From the NCBI RefSeq assembly GCF_010015445.1, contig NC_053123.1:8144434-8208433 (forward strand): a DNA stretch of 64,000 nucleotides, given 5' to 3'. The DNA is from Perca fluviatilis. Lineage: Eukaryota > Chordata > Actinopteri > Perciformes > Percidae. Position numbers and translations under genes: made by a program. Below are positions 21,677 through 34,349 of this stretch, piece by piece (the stretch's first letter is position 1; every line of letters starts with the position of its first letter). The notes under the pieces are model-generated. The model saw only the letters and a list, made by a program, of their open reading frames with translations. It was not told the DNA's origin and made no database searches.

Positions 21677-23520
21677 TAACTTTGTAAATAACTTCTCCTC
21701 GAATGGCAAAATGAGAAGCACACCAAGAATTTCAATGTACAGTACAACTCGTTCCTTTTGAATCCTTGTACGAAATACATTGGTTGCATTAAATATATGT
21801 TGTGTGCTAATGGGTGATGGACAAGAAAATGGTCCTAATAAAATCTTTTGTAAATGCCCCGAGTGCGGGTCATATATCATATTGCATGGTATGGCATCAC
21901 ATGTAAGCCAAATCTGCCTCCATTACAGCAAATATACTCTGGATGCAGCCCATTTCACACCGCCACAGACGAGTTTCAGAGAATACTTATTATGTTGTCA
22001 GTGGTATCCTTTTTAGAGGATAGTGTGGCCGGGTTGAGTTGTCCCATCTATGCTCAAATCAGCTTTCTCCACTTGCTATCGTGGACAGGCCTGTTTGAGT
22101 GGATACTTATTATGCTGTCAGTGTTTTCTTTAGAGAACGTCTCCACTGGGTTGAGTTGTTCCATTTCTTTTTAGATGTACCCCCACTATTAAAGCTAAGA
22201 TGCCAGTGTTTACATAATGTGTGGCAGCATCATGTGTCCTTTCAAGCCTGGCATTTATATAGTCCACTGTTGTACAGTACGTGCATTGGATTACTGACTT
22301 TGCGCGCATACTGTACACTGCTGGATATCAGTGATGGACACAGTTACCACATAACTGCATTTATTTGTCACTTTATGTATTAGCCATGTTCTTGCTGTTG
22401 CTTTCACTCTCTAGTCCATAAATCATGTACATAGAGAATGGCTTTGCAGGTTTTGCTTTAATTGTGAAAAGGAATCTTTATTATCTCCTGTTCAGTCCCC
22501 ATAATCAACTCTAGAGATTGATTCTGGATAATGGATGCGGTAGATTTTTAAAGGGATGAAGAAAAGAAATTCACAACTCTGTTTTCTATTTCATCCACCT
22601 AATTATAATTGTTTTCTCCTAGAACATAGTTTTTTTTATTTTAGCTGCATTGTGTCATTTTTGTTTCAAGGCAACACCTGTCAGTGATGTCTTTGCTACT
22701 TGTTTAAGCTGCAAGATACAGTATGTGTTATGTAGCCCAATGCTGACAACTGTTTATTAAAAAGTTTGGGGATATGTGTGTGACTTGATAATTAAAGGCT
22801 CTCTTCACAGACTGTGATACTGTTAGTTCAAAATATATTTTTTAAATTATACCTACTACCTAATATTGAAGAAACAAATCACGTATTTATATTGTTAAAA
22901 GTGAGATTGTCATGTCTTTTTATTTTAAAGTAGGTTGACAGGCTATATAAATACTGTGAAAGTATAAAAATGCTCAATCCACAGAGAAATACACACAGCC
23001 CATATATATATATATATATATATATGTTGAATAAATTACAATGTATTTATATTTATATGTTAAATGAAATCTTGTTTTGATATATTGCGTAGAACTCTAT
23101 ATTGGGGCTAAGGTTTGTGATTATGCTCACAGTAGCTGAAATATTTTGTGCTACCTTCAGCTTTGCCACTCAAACTGAAACTGAAATGATGCATTATGGA
23201 TATTCAACATAAAAACCAGGAAATGGAAATTCGTATTTAATTTCATTCAACATTACATAATGAGCCTGAGCCAGATATTGTGTTATGGGACTGTTGGGAA
23301 AGCTTGTTTACGTCAGACCTGCTTCAGTTTCTCGGAGGAAGGTCATGCCTAAGTTTCTCTTCTTAGTAGGGAAGAATTTAATGTTTGTGTGATTTACAGT
23401 GTGGCGAAAACCTGACACCAACATCTACATTGTATTCCTCTACAGAGGAACTGTGTGGTAGCTGAAGCAAAGCTAATGGTAACTAGAGACAATCTTACGA
23501 TGGGATCACACTAGTCGCGC
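21677..23520. other. No supported gene; small (TA)n tract
   Basis: A (TA)n microsatellite lies at 23001-23026. Two similar segments around 21980 and 22100 share ATACTTATTATG followed by TGTCAGTG, a diverged local duplication. Open frames here have no motif. Confidence 0.35.
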
Positions 23521-23529
23521 CACCAAATT

Positions 23530-23922
23530 GGGTCAGTGGCGTAAAGTGGGACGGCCCAATGGTCCCTTTCGTTCTTCCTACCCCCCCCCTTACTTCCAAC
23601 ACTCTTGCTTGGGCCACACCCATCTTCGAACTCAGCCTTCATTTTGATCTCAACTGCACACCTGTAAAGTTTTGTGACTGTATCTGGCATGGTTATTGGG
23701 CCATGGCGTACAATGGGTGGGTCAAGGCCCCTTCCCTACTTTCTACCCCTTGACTTCTGGCGCCCTTGCTCGGACCCCAAACATCTTCGAACTTGGCCTT
23801 CGTTTTGATCTCAAGTACACTCCTGAATCACAGTTGTGATATATCGCAAAATCTGGTTGCAGACAGACAGTAGTATAACACCTGTCAAAGTACACACACA
23901 CACACACACGCGCACACACGCG

Positions 23923-23950
<28 letters not shown>
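23530..23950. repeat. 161-bp tandem duplication next to (CA)n
   Basis: CATCTTCGAACTCAGCCTTC at 23621 recurs as CATCTTCGAACTTGGCCTTC at 23782, with related flanks, so two diverged units about 161 bases apart. A (CA)n tract with CG interruptions follows at 23892-23948. It resembles the repeat-plus-CA arrangement at 19.5 kb. Confidence 0.75.
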
Positions 23951-23953
<3 letters not shown>

Positions 23954-25598
23954 ATGCACGCATTTAAACAATACCAGCGTCGCTGTGAGAAGCACTAGCA
24001 CCATTTAAGGGGGTTAAGTGAAATAAGACAGAGTGCATTTCCGTGAGTCAGTTCTGTTCAAGAAATGTTGCCATCACATTCTTGTATGAATTTTATCATA
24101 AAATCTTCCAGCTCTCTTGTTTCTACCAGGGTTTGCGATAAAAGAAGTAAGCAGGAAGCATATTATTATTTTCTGAACCAACAGTGATGCAAAGCCACCA
24201 TAAGCAAACAAGGAAAGAAAGTCTCACGTTTCTCAAAAGGAAAATCTACCGTTGGCTTATGTCTCTCCACCTAAGTATTACAGTAAACCAACCAACTGCT
24301 GAATGCGACAAGTTGACACATGTTCTCTGCAGCTGTAAAAAGTCATTCTTGAAAAGATTGCCTGGAAATCACCAAGTGAAATAGAATAAGGGGATGCAGA
24401 CTGAGGCTATGCAAGGAAGCAAATGACAAAATTCCCTCACAAGAAGTGAACTTTGCCGATTTGTGATGATAAATCTTTATGAGGATAGTGTGTATTACAT
24501 GTTGGGTGTTTCAGGCTCGGAATCTACCTAGATCTTTGTGGCTTGCATATGAAGTTTTATAATGACCTTTAGTTTTATGGAATTACTTTTACCCTATATT
24601 TATACAATATATTTAATCTAAAGAAGCTAAAAACAAATGTTCTCAATCAGCTTCTTAAGTAGTGAGGTTTACAGTTCATGATCAGACACGTTCTTTTTTT
24701 TTTTTCAATGTTGCAATAGTTTTGGTTGTTTAACATGCGACATTTCTACATTTCTGCATGAACTCTTTTCAAGGTTGGAAGTGGGTGGAGTTTAGTTGGA
24801 AAAAGTTGATGTATGTTACATGGACTTTTGGCAACAATCAGAGCTGAGCAATATTTGAATCGAATGACATTTAGGGAGTTGTTTACTTATGTTGCATTCA
24901 CAAAATGTCAGCAAAACGGGAAGGACAAGAAAACCTCCTGTTGTTCCGACTTATTCACACATCACCAGATGGTTAATGGCTCCCCCCACTGCTAGCCTTG
25001 CAGTCACATTAATTTAAATGCTTAAATTAGTTTCTTTTGTTGTGTTACACATTTGTAGCGGTTAGTTATCAAGTGAAACTGGGTACAAACAAACAGTGTA
25101 AAGCTCCCTTTTATTTAGATGTAACGGTCAGCAATGGATGCTTTGCATGCAGCCATGTTGCCAGCAGTTTGTTGACACTTCTTAAGTTATTGTGACCAAG
25201 TGACGATATCCACAATATAATAGCTGTCAAAAACTCCTGATATCTTTCACTTGGAATTCCAACTTGGAGGTTGACGTGAATGTTTTTTTCTGACTTGGCT
25301 GCTTGTAATTACGTTGTGATTAATAGGATATGAACAGTTTTTGACTGTATTGTAGGCTGGCATGATCTTAAACTTACTGTTGAGTTCCACAGACAAACAT
25401 ATGATCACATTTAATTCATTTATTACAACATAAGATGAATAAAATGTAGGCCTATATACTGTGTAGTTGCCTATCACTATGCATTATGTCTCTATGGAAT
25501 TTAGGAAATTGTAATATAAAGAAGAGGAAAAAATAGGTAGAATACATTCAATATACTGAGCATCAGCAGCATAGGCCTACTGGAATACCAAATGAATA
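23951..25598. other. No supported gene
   Basis: AT-rich unique-looking sequence without splice-bounded open frames. Confidence 0.3.
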
Positions 25599-25678
25599 TT
25601 ATAGTGATAACATGGGTAATAAAATACAGTAACTCACATTATAATGATAACATGGGTAACAAAATACAGTTACTCACT
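25599..25678 (+). repeat. Two-unit 40-bp tandem repeat
   Basis: TTATAGTGATAACATGGGTA at 25599 recurs as TTATAATGATAACATGGGTA at 25639. Units are about 90% identical. Confidence 0.85.
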
Positions 25679-25729
25679 GTTGAGTACCACCGTCTCATGA
25701 AACAAGACAATATAATGATGGTGGTAAAG

Positions 25730-25987
25730 CAACATCCCCTAAACTGACACAAATTAGACCACAGACCCCCATGTAAATAGATTTTTTCCCAGGTTCCCCA
25801 TTTGACTATTGGTTTTAGGTCTTTTTATTACAGAAAGTGTATGAAACATATGATAGTCATACAGTCTGTCATTTTGTTACGTATGGATGGAATTATAGTA
25901 AAAAATAAAGTATTCCCCTTTTTGTTGTGGACCCCCTGGAAACCTCTCAAAGACCCCTAAGGTCCCCGGACCACACTTTGGAAACCC
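25730..25987. mobile_element. Possible hAT-type terminus
   Basis: GGTCCCCGGACCACACTTTG at about 25961, followed by GAAACC, is the style of the common fish and mammalian hAT ends (reverse complement GGTTTCCAAAGTGTGG). The partner end was not found. Confidence 0.35.
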
Positions 25988-26189
25988 CAAACATAAGAAG
26001 CCCACATGAATTAAACATTTAAGTCTCAGTGTGACTCAATGCTGATTTGGAAGAACTAATACACAAACAGTAGCGATACACACCTGTGTGGCATATTGTC
26101 TTCTTCAACAACATGGAAAGCAAAAAAATGACAGACTTCGTTCATTCATCCACTCTCATTGCCATTATTTTCCTCTCAGCTGTCAGTCA

Positions 26190-26460
26190 TCCTGTCCTGC
26201 AGACCCCGCCTCCTACGGAAATACAGGAGGTCGTCCCGACACGTGATTGATTCAGTATGGCGGAGCTGTTGGCTGAATGATTTTTACAGTACCGACGGGT
26301 CCTAAAACCCTGCCTGTGGATGCTCCTGGAGACTGGAGGGGATATAGCCATTTGCCCCCCAGGGGTGCTCAATTCAGGTAGTGTTTATTTTCTGTCACTG
26401 TAAAAGACAAGTATACAGTCTTCTCCTTGGCTTGGACGTTCAACCATGTCTCAGAAAGTA
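26190..26460 (+). promoter_or_regulatory. CpG-rich candidate promoter and first exon (MSQK)
   Basis: Eight CpGs fall within about 95 bases (26205-26300) in an otherwise CpG-poor region, with CACGTGAT at 26240 and a YY1-like TATGGCGGAG at 26256. A possible noncoding first exon ends at a donor after 26377 (TTCAG|GTAGTG). Alternatively, ATG at 26446 in good context (CAACCATGT) gives M-S-Q-K before a donor-like GTATGT at 26458. CpG-rich sequence continues in patches to about 27350. This looks like a start region for a plus-strand gene with long introns. No downstream exon could be tied to it by phase. Confidence 0.3.
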
Positions 26461-27097
26461 TGTTTATGTTGTAGCCTAACGTTAGGTGTCTGCGCTGTTC
26501 CTCCTCGGAGTCAAACTAAGTTAGCCTACTCCCATTCTTCTTCACTTGACTTTTTATTTTCGTATCGTTGGCTAGTTTATATTCAGCAGAAGGACAGTGT
26601 TGCCAACACACAGGCATTGTGGTTCAGCATTACCAATTTGGAGTGGTTTAAAAAAAAAAAAAAAAGCTGTCGACTATACGTGTTGTGCAACACCGCGCCA
26701 CCTTAGCTGCTCGATTTGAGTAGGACTCTAATCCCACTGTTAAGATAGCTATATTTTAAAGCCTGTTTCAGACTCGTCTGTCGGAAAAGTGACGTTTATG
26801 GACAGCGGACGATACTATTCTCTCTCCCCCCCCCAACAAAACTTTTCATTTTCCTTTTTATGAGTGGTGCACAGCGCCATATACGTTGTCATGTTGTTTT
26901 AATTCCAAGTGTGAGTGAGGTTAGTGTTAACCGATGTATTGGGGAATTGTGTCGCTAGTTCCAGTTCTTTGTTTACCAGTGAGGCACGTCACGCGTTGAA
27001 CTGTACTAGTGCAGTAAGAGGTTGTCTCCTAGTAATGTTATCTCTGCTCAAAATTATCCTTCAACGTTACACACTTTTCTTCAATAAACAGTCAGTA

Positions 27098-27099
<2 letters not shown>

Positions 27100-27162
<63 letters not shown>
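27100..27162. repeat. (GT)n(GA)n compound microsatellite
   Basis: About 11 GT units pass into about 20 GA units. Confidence 0.97.
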
Positions 27163-27166
<4 letters not shown>

Positions 27167-27355
27167 AGAGGAGAAAGCACTATGTGTTTGATGGAGCTAG
27201 GTTTCTGCTGAGGTTGAACCGCCGCTGCCACAGCTTTGGGTATAAACTTGTGTCTTCATGAAGTGTAAACACAAGAGAGCAGCAGCAGGGCGACGCTGAA
27301 GTTAGTTTCCAGTTCGCAGCTTCCGATTCGGAAGTTATGGAGAAGGTTTACAGCT

Positions 27356-28590
27356 GTTTGAACCTACTTTCAGATTTGTGAAACTTTTATTTTATTAATG
27401 AAAGCCAAAATGTCCAGAAAACAATAAGCCAGGTGTAGCTTTAAAAAAACCCTACTTGATTAACAAGTAGACTCCAGTAACCGTTTAAAACACAGTGTCA
27501 GATTTGTAAAACCTTCTATTTTATTCTATTAGTCTAAGGAAAATAGTTTTTGATGTAGACCTGGTCGGATGTGGTATGGATGAAAAATGTAAGTTTCTAT
27601 TTTCACAAATGGAATAAAGGTTTCACAAATTTTAAACTGTGTTCTAAACATAAACAGTATATATAGGATGGACCAACCGATCCCGTTGCTCTGGACGGAG
27701 ACCAGTGAAGGATATTAGAAGCACTTTTCCGGTGAGCGTTACTGAGCAGCCTCCAACTGAGGAGAAAGGGGGGGTGGGAGCAAAGATAACTGTCGAAAGT
27801 TGTAAGTCTTCTGGTAGCTGTGCCAAGAGAAATCTCAATCATTCCCAATCTTACAGAGACGGAGAGCGTAGGTATATGTAAGGAGATAACATGGGCACAG
27901 GCTAATTATTGCTAACTAACATGCTAGTTAACATTAGTAATTAAACTTAAACAGCTAATGTGAGTCGAAACTGCCTGCAGGCTTCTCCTGTACTATACAG
28001 TAATTCCTCTACTATGCGACAGTAAGTCACTTGGTTATGACAGAGTCATTAGCCTTTTGCAAAAACGTCTGCTACGGAGCCATAACGTGAGATACAAGGT
28101 AATGGAGCCTTTCATACATTGTCGTGTTTCTTTAGAAATAAACAATGCACATTTCAGAGTCTTTAAACACTTCAGATGTAAAGTTATTCGCTGTCAAAGT
28201 GACGTCAAAATGAATGGCAGTCAATGGAATGCTAACCATAGGAGCTACGCATTGTGAGGAGAAGCTTACCCCCTTGATTCTAAACAGTCTTTAGCTTCTA
28301 TAGGTTAATAGATCTGGCAAGTCTAGTATTGTTTTTTTTTATCTGGACCTGGTCTGATGTGGTGTAGATGGAGAAAAAAGAAGAAGTGATATTGCCATTT
28401 TTCTTTTGTCACAAATGGAATAAAGCTTTCCTAAATCTGAAATGGAAGTCAAGGTTTGACAAGTGTAAATGTACAGTAGGGTTTTTTTAGGCTAGACCTG
28501 GTCTATAGTTGTCTGAATGAAGAAAACGCAGTAAACTCAGCCTTCATTAATAAAATAAAGGGTTCACAAATCTGAAAGTGGGGTTTAAAC
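27356..28590. repeat. Foldback structure made of repeated modules
   Basis: The left arm (27356-27545) is the reverse complement, with divergence, of the right arm (28395-28590). TTTCAGATTTGTGAAAC at 27369 matches CACAAATCTGAAAG at 28565 inverted, and TAAAAAAACCCTACT at 27442 matches AGTAGGGTTTTTTTA at 28475 inverted. Each arm holds two related modules, and a further direct copy follows the left arm (27555-27640), with AGACCTGGTCGGATGTGG corresponding to GGACCTGGTCTGATGTGG at 28345. The element class is unknown. No coding is seen in the 27645-28320 interior. Confidence 0.75.
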
Positions 28591-28599
28591 AATGTGAAG

Positions 28600-29662
28600 G
28601 CTTCATTTGGATGTCTAATACCATTCACAACAATAAGCGTTGCAAAAACTCAATATTTTCTCTTAACTTTCCCCTTAACCGCGGCGAGTCTGAAGACAAC
28701 TTTGGTGTCGTAGCAGCACGGCTGTGCCTCTGCTCTGCTAAGACTCCTTTAAGCCTTAACTAGTGGAAACTATTCCCTCAGCATTACAAGCTCTGGAGGA
28801 CTGCTGTTGCGCTCTCGTAAACTCCAGGCCCCACAGGAACAAGGTCACTGCAGCCCTTTAAAAAAAAAAAAAATTGGCTCAGGGTGCTTCTCTCAAAGGA
28901 TGACTCTATGGAGAGCAGAGATCCTGTTTGAAGCAGAAGTAAAACTGGATCTTCTTTGTCGACATTGTGTCTGATATTCTTTTTTCTTTTCCCCAGAGCA
29001 TCTCTTTGCACAATTGGCAGTCTGTGAAAACAGCTACATTTTAGCCATTTGTCTGTTGATGTTATACCAAGCAGTGAGTGAGAAGGGAGGGATTCAATGT
29101 GGTTATGCATACAAGGAGGAATATATTTGAGTCTCTCTGGTTATGTCTGTCTGACTATCTATAGCTTCAAAAAGTCCCGAAACACTGAAATGAGTTTGGT
29201 GAAAGGAGGTGTCCCTGAACCGAGAATGAGTGCCCACCTTTAGACCAATCAGGATTGAGTATTCAGCCAAGCCGTTTGTAAAATCCCATCACATCGTCAG
29301 ATCAGATGCTCTTTAGAAGCCTTTGTTAGATCCAATCGCATGCTTCCAGTTGCAATATCCCTTTATGGTGAAAGTTGAATCAACATTGGCACATGCTAAC
29401 ATTTCCTACTAGGGAAACAGAAAGCCGTGTCTGCCTTTACCCAGGACTGCAACCACTCTCTTCCATTATACCAGTTACTAACAAACATTTTTTTCCCAAT
29501 TATAAATACGGCTGGGATACTTCACGTGACGTTGGCTTTTCACAACTGAGATCCTCAGGTGGAGTAGTTGGTGGTGGTGGAGGCTCTGGTCCAAATGTTT
29601 AATGTTTATTATAATATAAAGCTCATTTAGACAGGCATTGCCCCCCATATGTAACATGTCAG
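28600..29662. other. No supported gene
   Basis: Unremarkable sequence with a poly-A run at about 28861. The minus-strand open frame at 28784-29110 crosses this run and lacks motifs. Confidence 0.3.
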
Positions 29663-29677
29663 CGTTGTGGTCTTTTT

Positions 29678-29853
29678 TTATTTTTATTTTTTTGGGGCTT
29701 TTCCGCCTTTAATTTGACAGGACAGCTAGGTGAGAGAGGGGGAAGACATGCAGGAAATTGTCACAGGTCGGATTCGAACCCTGGACCTCTGCGTCGAGGC
29801 ATACACCTCTCAGTATAAGTGCGCCTGCTCTACCCACTGAGCCTACCCAGCCA
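29678..29853 (-). mobile_element. tRNA-derived SINE (copy 3) with 15-bp TSD
   Basis: Minus-strand copy with a B box reading GGTTCGAATCC and an A box in the segment at about 29825-29845. The A tail appears as T-rich sequence after 29677. The target duplication CGTTGTGGTCTTTTT is perfect at 29663-29677 and 29854-29868. Confidence 0.92.
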
Positions 29854-30097
29854 CGTTGTGGTCTTTTTAGGGTACAGATGGTGGAGAGATAAATACTTTT
29901 GCCTCTTTTAACTGATTTCTCTTTGTGTGATTGTTGCATATTTGTGCAAAATTGAGTTTAGAAAGAAGCTCTTCTACTTTGATTTTAAAGCTGCAGTAGG
30001 TAAGATTGTGAAGAGCCAGGACTTTGCCAACAAATTTGAACATCGACAACTTCTCAGTCCCTCCTCCCTTTCTGCTGCAGCCCAAACCGTCTCCTAA

Positions 30098-32003
30098 GGC
30101 CGGTTACACACTGGAAGCGTCGTGTGAGCGTGTCAGCTGCGTGGCGTGTCCGTTTATATTTCGGCTCCCATGTTAACAGGTTAGAGCTTACACACTGCCG
30201 GCGTGAGACGCGTGCCTGCTAGAAATAGAACCGACGCCTATTTTTCATGCGAGACGCGAGCGTGTTGGAAGTGTTTCCAGGCAAAATAGAATAGGAAAAA
30301 TATGTTTATATGTCATTTAGACACAAAGACATATTAATAAATGACATATTGATGTTTGAAAGTCTAGGTTTTGACATCAATGTAGATATAAATGTAATAC
30401 AAAATTTCAGAGAAAAGATTTTCAAATATTGCACCTGTATATACACCTGAAATATTTAGGGATGCACGATATTGGATTTTGGCCGATATTCGATATGCCG
30501 ATATTTTCAAACTCATTTTGGCCGATGCCGATACCGATACCGCTGCATATGCACATTTTTCCCCTGATATACTGTTCACTTTAATTCTACTGAAGAGAAA
30601 TCCAAGTATCTCTCCTGTACTACCTTTACCTTATTACAGTCATGTGTTGTAGATAAGGCAATACACAAGACCAACAACATTTGATTCTACCATAAATGTA
30701 TCATTTTACAAATGTAGACAGACATTCACTCCTGAAAAATAGTTAAATTATTTAACTTGGAGGAGAATAAATTATATGCCAGTGCCACATTTCACTTATA
30801 CTTAGATAGACTTCAAACTTCAGTCCTTAGGAGTAAAATAAATAAAAATAAATGTTCAAATAAAAAATGTAACTCATCTCCTACTTGAACAGGTCTGCCA
30901 AATGCCTTACATCAGAGGCAACGCTAAACAGCCGTTCACTGTCAACACAAGCTACGACAGCCGCCGTTCTCTCTTTCTAACTTCCCTTTCACAAACGTAT
31001 TATCAAATGCAGATGCAGTTGCAGCTGCTGTGTGAGAACCGGAGCATTCCTGTGAGTGTAGGTCGGACAGCTTTTTTAAGGGTGAAGTCTTTGTCTATCC
31101 ACTGGGCAGTGAGGCTCAACATGCTAACAGGACTCACGCTTGATGTCCAAATGTCCGCGGTAAAGCTAATATGACTAGCGCCGCGAGGAGCTTTTCAATG
31201 TGACTGGCGACAACAGTCTGGAGATCAGATAACGGCACATCAGAAAAGTAGCGCCGGCTAGGCATAGCCTGGACATAGCATACCGCGGCTCCACCACGCT
31301 CAACGGCTGGTTATCAAGAGCAATACATTCAAAATTCAACTTTTACCTTTGGGTGGTCGCTGCTGTATTTTCTAGCTTTGTGCTTTACAAGTACTGCATG
31401 CAAGTTTGTTATGTTTTACATTCGAAATACCTCCACACAGCTGACATGTTGGAAGTTTAAGTTGCTGGCGCTCATGCTACGTTCATGGTCGTCATGTGCG
31501 CATAGTAAACAAGACACCCTATCGGCATGGCTTATCGGCAGAAATATTCATATCTGCCGATGCCAATGATGACCATTTAAGCTTTTATCGGCTGATACCG
31601 ATGTCGTGCCGATATCATCGTGCATCCCTAGAAATATTCTGTAACATATTTTGCAGTCAATACTGCCGACGTTGTCTTGCTTTAATCAAATCAGTAGGCT
31701 ATATATAAATGGTAGGATAGGCTACGATAACAACGTAGTGTGTGTTCTGAGTGACGGTCCAACATCAGATAGGCTATATAGGCTCTTTACAGCTACACTA
31801 AGTTGTTCAGACAGCCCACTTACCCATTTATCAGAGTTTGAATCTGTCGGCACTATGTCCCGAGATCAGCCCTCCCTGTACCTAGCAGCAGGAGCAGCGC
31901 TGCGTCAGACACGCTTCTGGTATGTAGGACACAGAAAAATCCACGCAGCTGAGACGCAACAGAAACGCCACGCTCGCGAGACCCGTGCAGTGTGTAACCG
32001 GCC
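30098..32003. mobile_element. Harbinger-like element inside the MITE
   Basis: Ends are GGCCGGTTACACACTG and the matching right end GTGTGTAACCGGCC. The host MITE carries TAA on both sides (30095-30097 and 32004-32006) where the empty copy has one, a 3-bp duplication as in the PIF/Harbinger superfamily. The sequence inside both ends is rich in GCGTG and CGAGACGC motifs. It is itself interrupted by a hAT-like element, and is about 724 bp without it. No transposase is seen. Confidence 0.82.
30457..31630. mobile_element. hAT-like element nested at the third level
   Basis: The left end TAGGGATGCACGATATTGG faces the right end ATATCATCGTGCATCCCTA. The flanking 8-mer GAAATATT is perfect at 30449-30456 and 31631-31638. 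Sub-terminal CCGATA repeats occur at both ends (30480-30545 and about 31555-31615) and may bind transposase. Length 1174 bp. The internal open frame at 30902-31174 has no transposase motif, so the copy is non-autonomous or decayed. Confidence 0.9.
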
Positions 32004-32666
32004 TAAGCCCCTCCCACACAACGGAGTTTGACAGAACTGCTGACATGTCAGACAACATGTTCAATAACTAAACACCAACACAACGTTAACTTTACTCACC
32101 AACAGTAAAACGATGCTAACTAGCAGGCTAGCGTTGGCCATTTCAGCATCATATCAGACCGACCACTGTGCTAACGTTACTATCATCCTCACCAACGTAG
32201 CTTTGTGGACTTTTGACTACTAATAACCAAGTGAAAGATAAATCATTCATGGTAATTATGTTACCTGTTGAGAGGAAATGTGGCTACATCTGCATCGTTC
32301 TTCAGATCTTTAAAATCCTGCAGCCACCCCACCTCTGAAAAGCCACTCCATTATTCACGGAGTTTTGGAAAACCTTTCTGCAGCTCGTGCGCGGGGAGGG
32401 GGGGAGGGGAGAACGCTATATATGCGTGTACCTGAGCAGTGATTGACAGGCAGATAGACCACCCCTGTGGCCCTGATTGGAGAAAATCAACCGGGAGCGG
32501 TGGAATTTTGCCAATGGCACTACAGGCTGAAGGAGGTGCCAGAGGAGCTGTCTTTTTTCTTTCTTTTTTTTTTACATAATTCATGTAGTTCTACTGGAAC
32601 ATAGGGTCAGTTTCAGCAAATATGACAGAAAATTTGTTTTATAAGACTTACCTACTGCATCTTTAA

Positions 32667-32899
32667 GGAACTGACAGTAACATCTGACATTTTAAACAGT
32701 TGGAAAACAAATCTTACTAACACTAAATGCACACACCTAACTTTTCCACTTACAACAAAAATGGATTCCAAGGTACATTGAAGGAATTTTAATCAGTGCT
32801 AATGTTTTTCAGAGTGACTTTCTTCTAAGAAACCCTCATGGTGGCTTGAACTGCAGTAAATTGAAGTAACAGCCTCATATTTTAAGTGTGTGTGTATGT

Positions 32900-32936
<37 letters not shown>

Positions 32937-34340
32937 ACATTTGTGAAACTAAAGTGTCTACTAATTATATCTTGTGGGATTTTGATGCACATGCATAATA
33001 GAAGACAGTAGACAGGTACCTTCAGTGTCTAAAGCCAGTTTTACATAGCCAGGTATAGAATTATATTAAGTTATATGTAATAATCACATTTATTTTCAGT
33101 CCAAGGAGTCTAACTGGCATAGAAGATAGTTTCCCTTCACTGCTTTGCAGCATTAAAGTCTATGTCACACAGGTAAATCAATGCCATCACCTCTTACCAC
33201 TTCATTAAGTCTCAATTAAAATTCTCTTCTGTCACACCTTGTTTTAACTTTTATGTTTTCATCCTCCATCTCTTCTTGTGACAGAGAGATTCATTTAGCC
33301 TGAGATTCATTTTGTAGTTAAGTTGTTTTTAAAGCTAAAATCCATAACTTTTTAATATCATCCATAACTTTGGATGACATAGACTCAGACAGACTTTTGA
33401 CACTGGCATTGTTTGCCAGAACTGTATTGCACTTACCACTCAAAGTAATGAGACTGAATAGATCAGCATAGATGACAGGTACAACCATGGTTACTGTATT
33501 AGACTTAATATCTCTTTATATATTTATTTTTAATTGAGCGAAAGAATGAAAAGCATCACAATTTAATGCTCATCCAAAGATATTATGGTTTACTTTAATC
33601 ATGTCTAAATCAGTGAAAAAGTACAAGTTTGTTTTAGTATACGATTTTGACATCTTTAGTAAAGCCACTTACATATTGCTATTGAGATAATAATTGGGAT
33701 ATTTAATCTTATTGGGATATCACTGTTCTACTTCTTAACTTCTGAGATTAAGATACCCTGCCTTTGAATCTAATCCAGCTCATTAAACTGATCTGTCTTG
33801 GGTCAGTTTTTCACATCACTTCCTACTCAACGTTTTGGAGCACTTTTTCTTGTTCTTTACTTGCCCCTAAGATTTCCTCTTGCAATCTCATTAATAAGCT
33901 CATTTAGCCCAGTTCCATTGTGCTTTATCAGAGCCCTGACCTGACTTTCCAACTTCCTTCGATCATTAAGCACAAGCTGGCACTGGGAAAGCTTGTTTGT
34001 TTGAGGATATTTTGTTGACGTTGTCACACTAATTGATACTAATGGGGTCGTTTAATGCCACTGTTGTGCTCAGGGACAAATGAGGTGACAGGACCATGTA
34101 ATGCACAAGACACATTCACCCAGCAGGAATTTGTAAACTGCTTGGCAGGGTCTTCCCTTCACCCCAACTGCCATTCAGCATATTATTGTGTCTTTGTTCT
34201 CAGTCCAATGTGCATGTGTCAGTCTATCTGTCAAATACACGCAACGTTTGATATGCCACTAATACAGTTTTAATAAAACTTGAGGAAATCAGTCGTTTCA
34301 CCACAAGCCTGTTAGCAACAACTTTTCTCTGCCAATCCTC
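32667..34340. other. No supported gene; (GT)n tract
   Basis: A (GT)n microsatellite lies at 32886-32935. The rest is AT-rich unique-looking sequence. CATAACTTT is repeated with its flanks at 33344 and 33363. Confidence 0.35.
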
Positions 34341-34349
34341 TAAACCCGC

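Larger units (their letters stand above)
29989..32662. mobile_element. TTAA-flanked MITE 'AGCTGCAGTAGG' (copy 1, interrupted)
   Basis: TTAA at 29985-29988 and 32663-32666. Ends are AGCTGCAGTAGGTAAG and CTTACCTACTGCATCT. It is split by a Harbinger-like insertion at 30098-32003. Removing the insertion and one TAA leaves 765 bp, against 767 bp for the uninterrupted copy at 37.2 kb, which confirms both boundaries. A TTAA target suggests piggyBac-type mobilisation. Non-coding. Confidence 0.9.

Noticed and set aside
30364..32064. Several 60-126 codon frames on both strands
   Set aside because: All lie within the nested hAT-like and Harbinger-like elements and lack transposase motifs.
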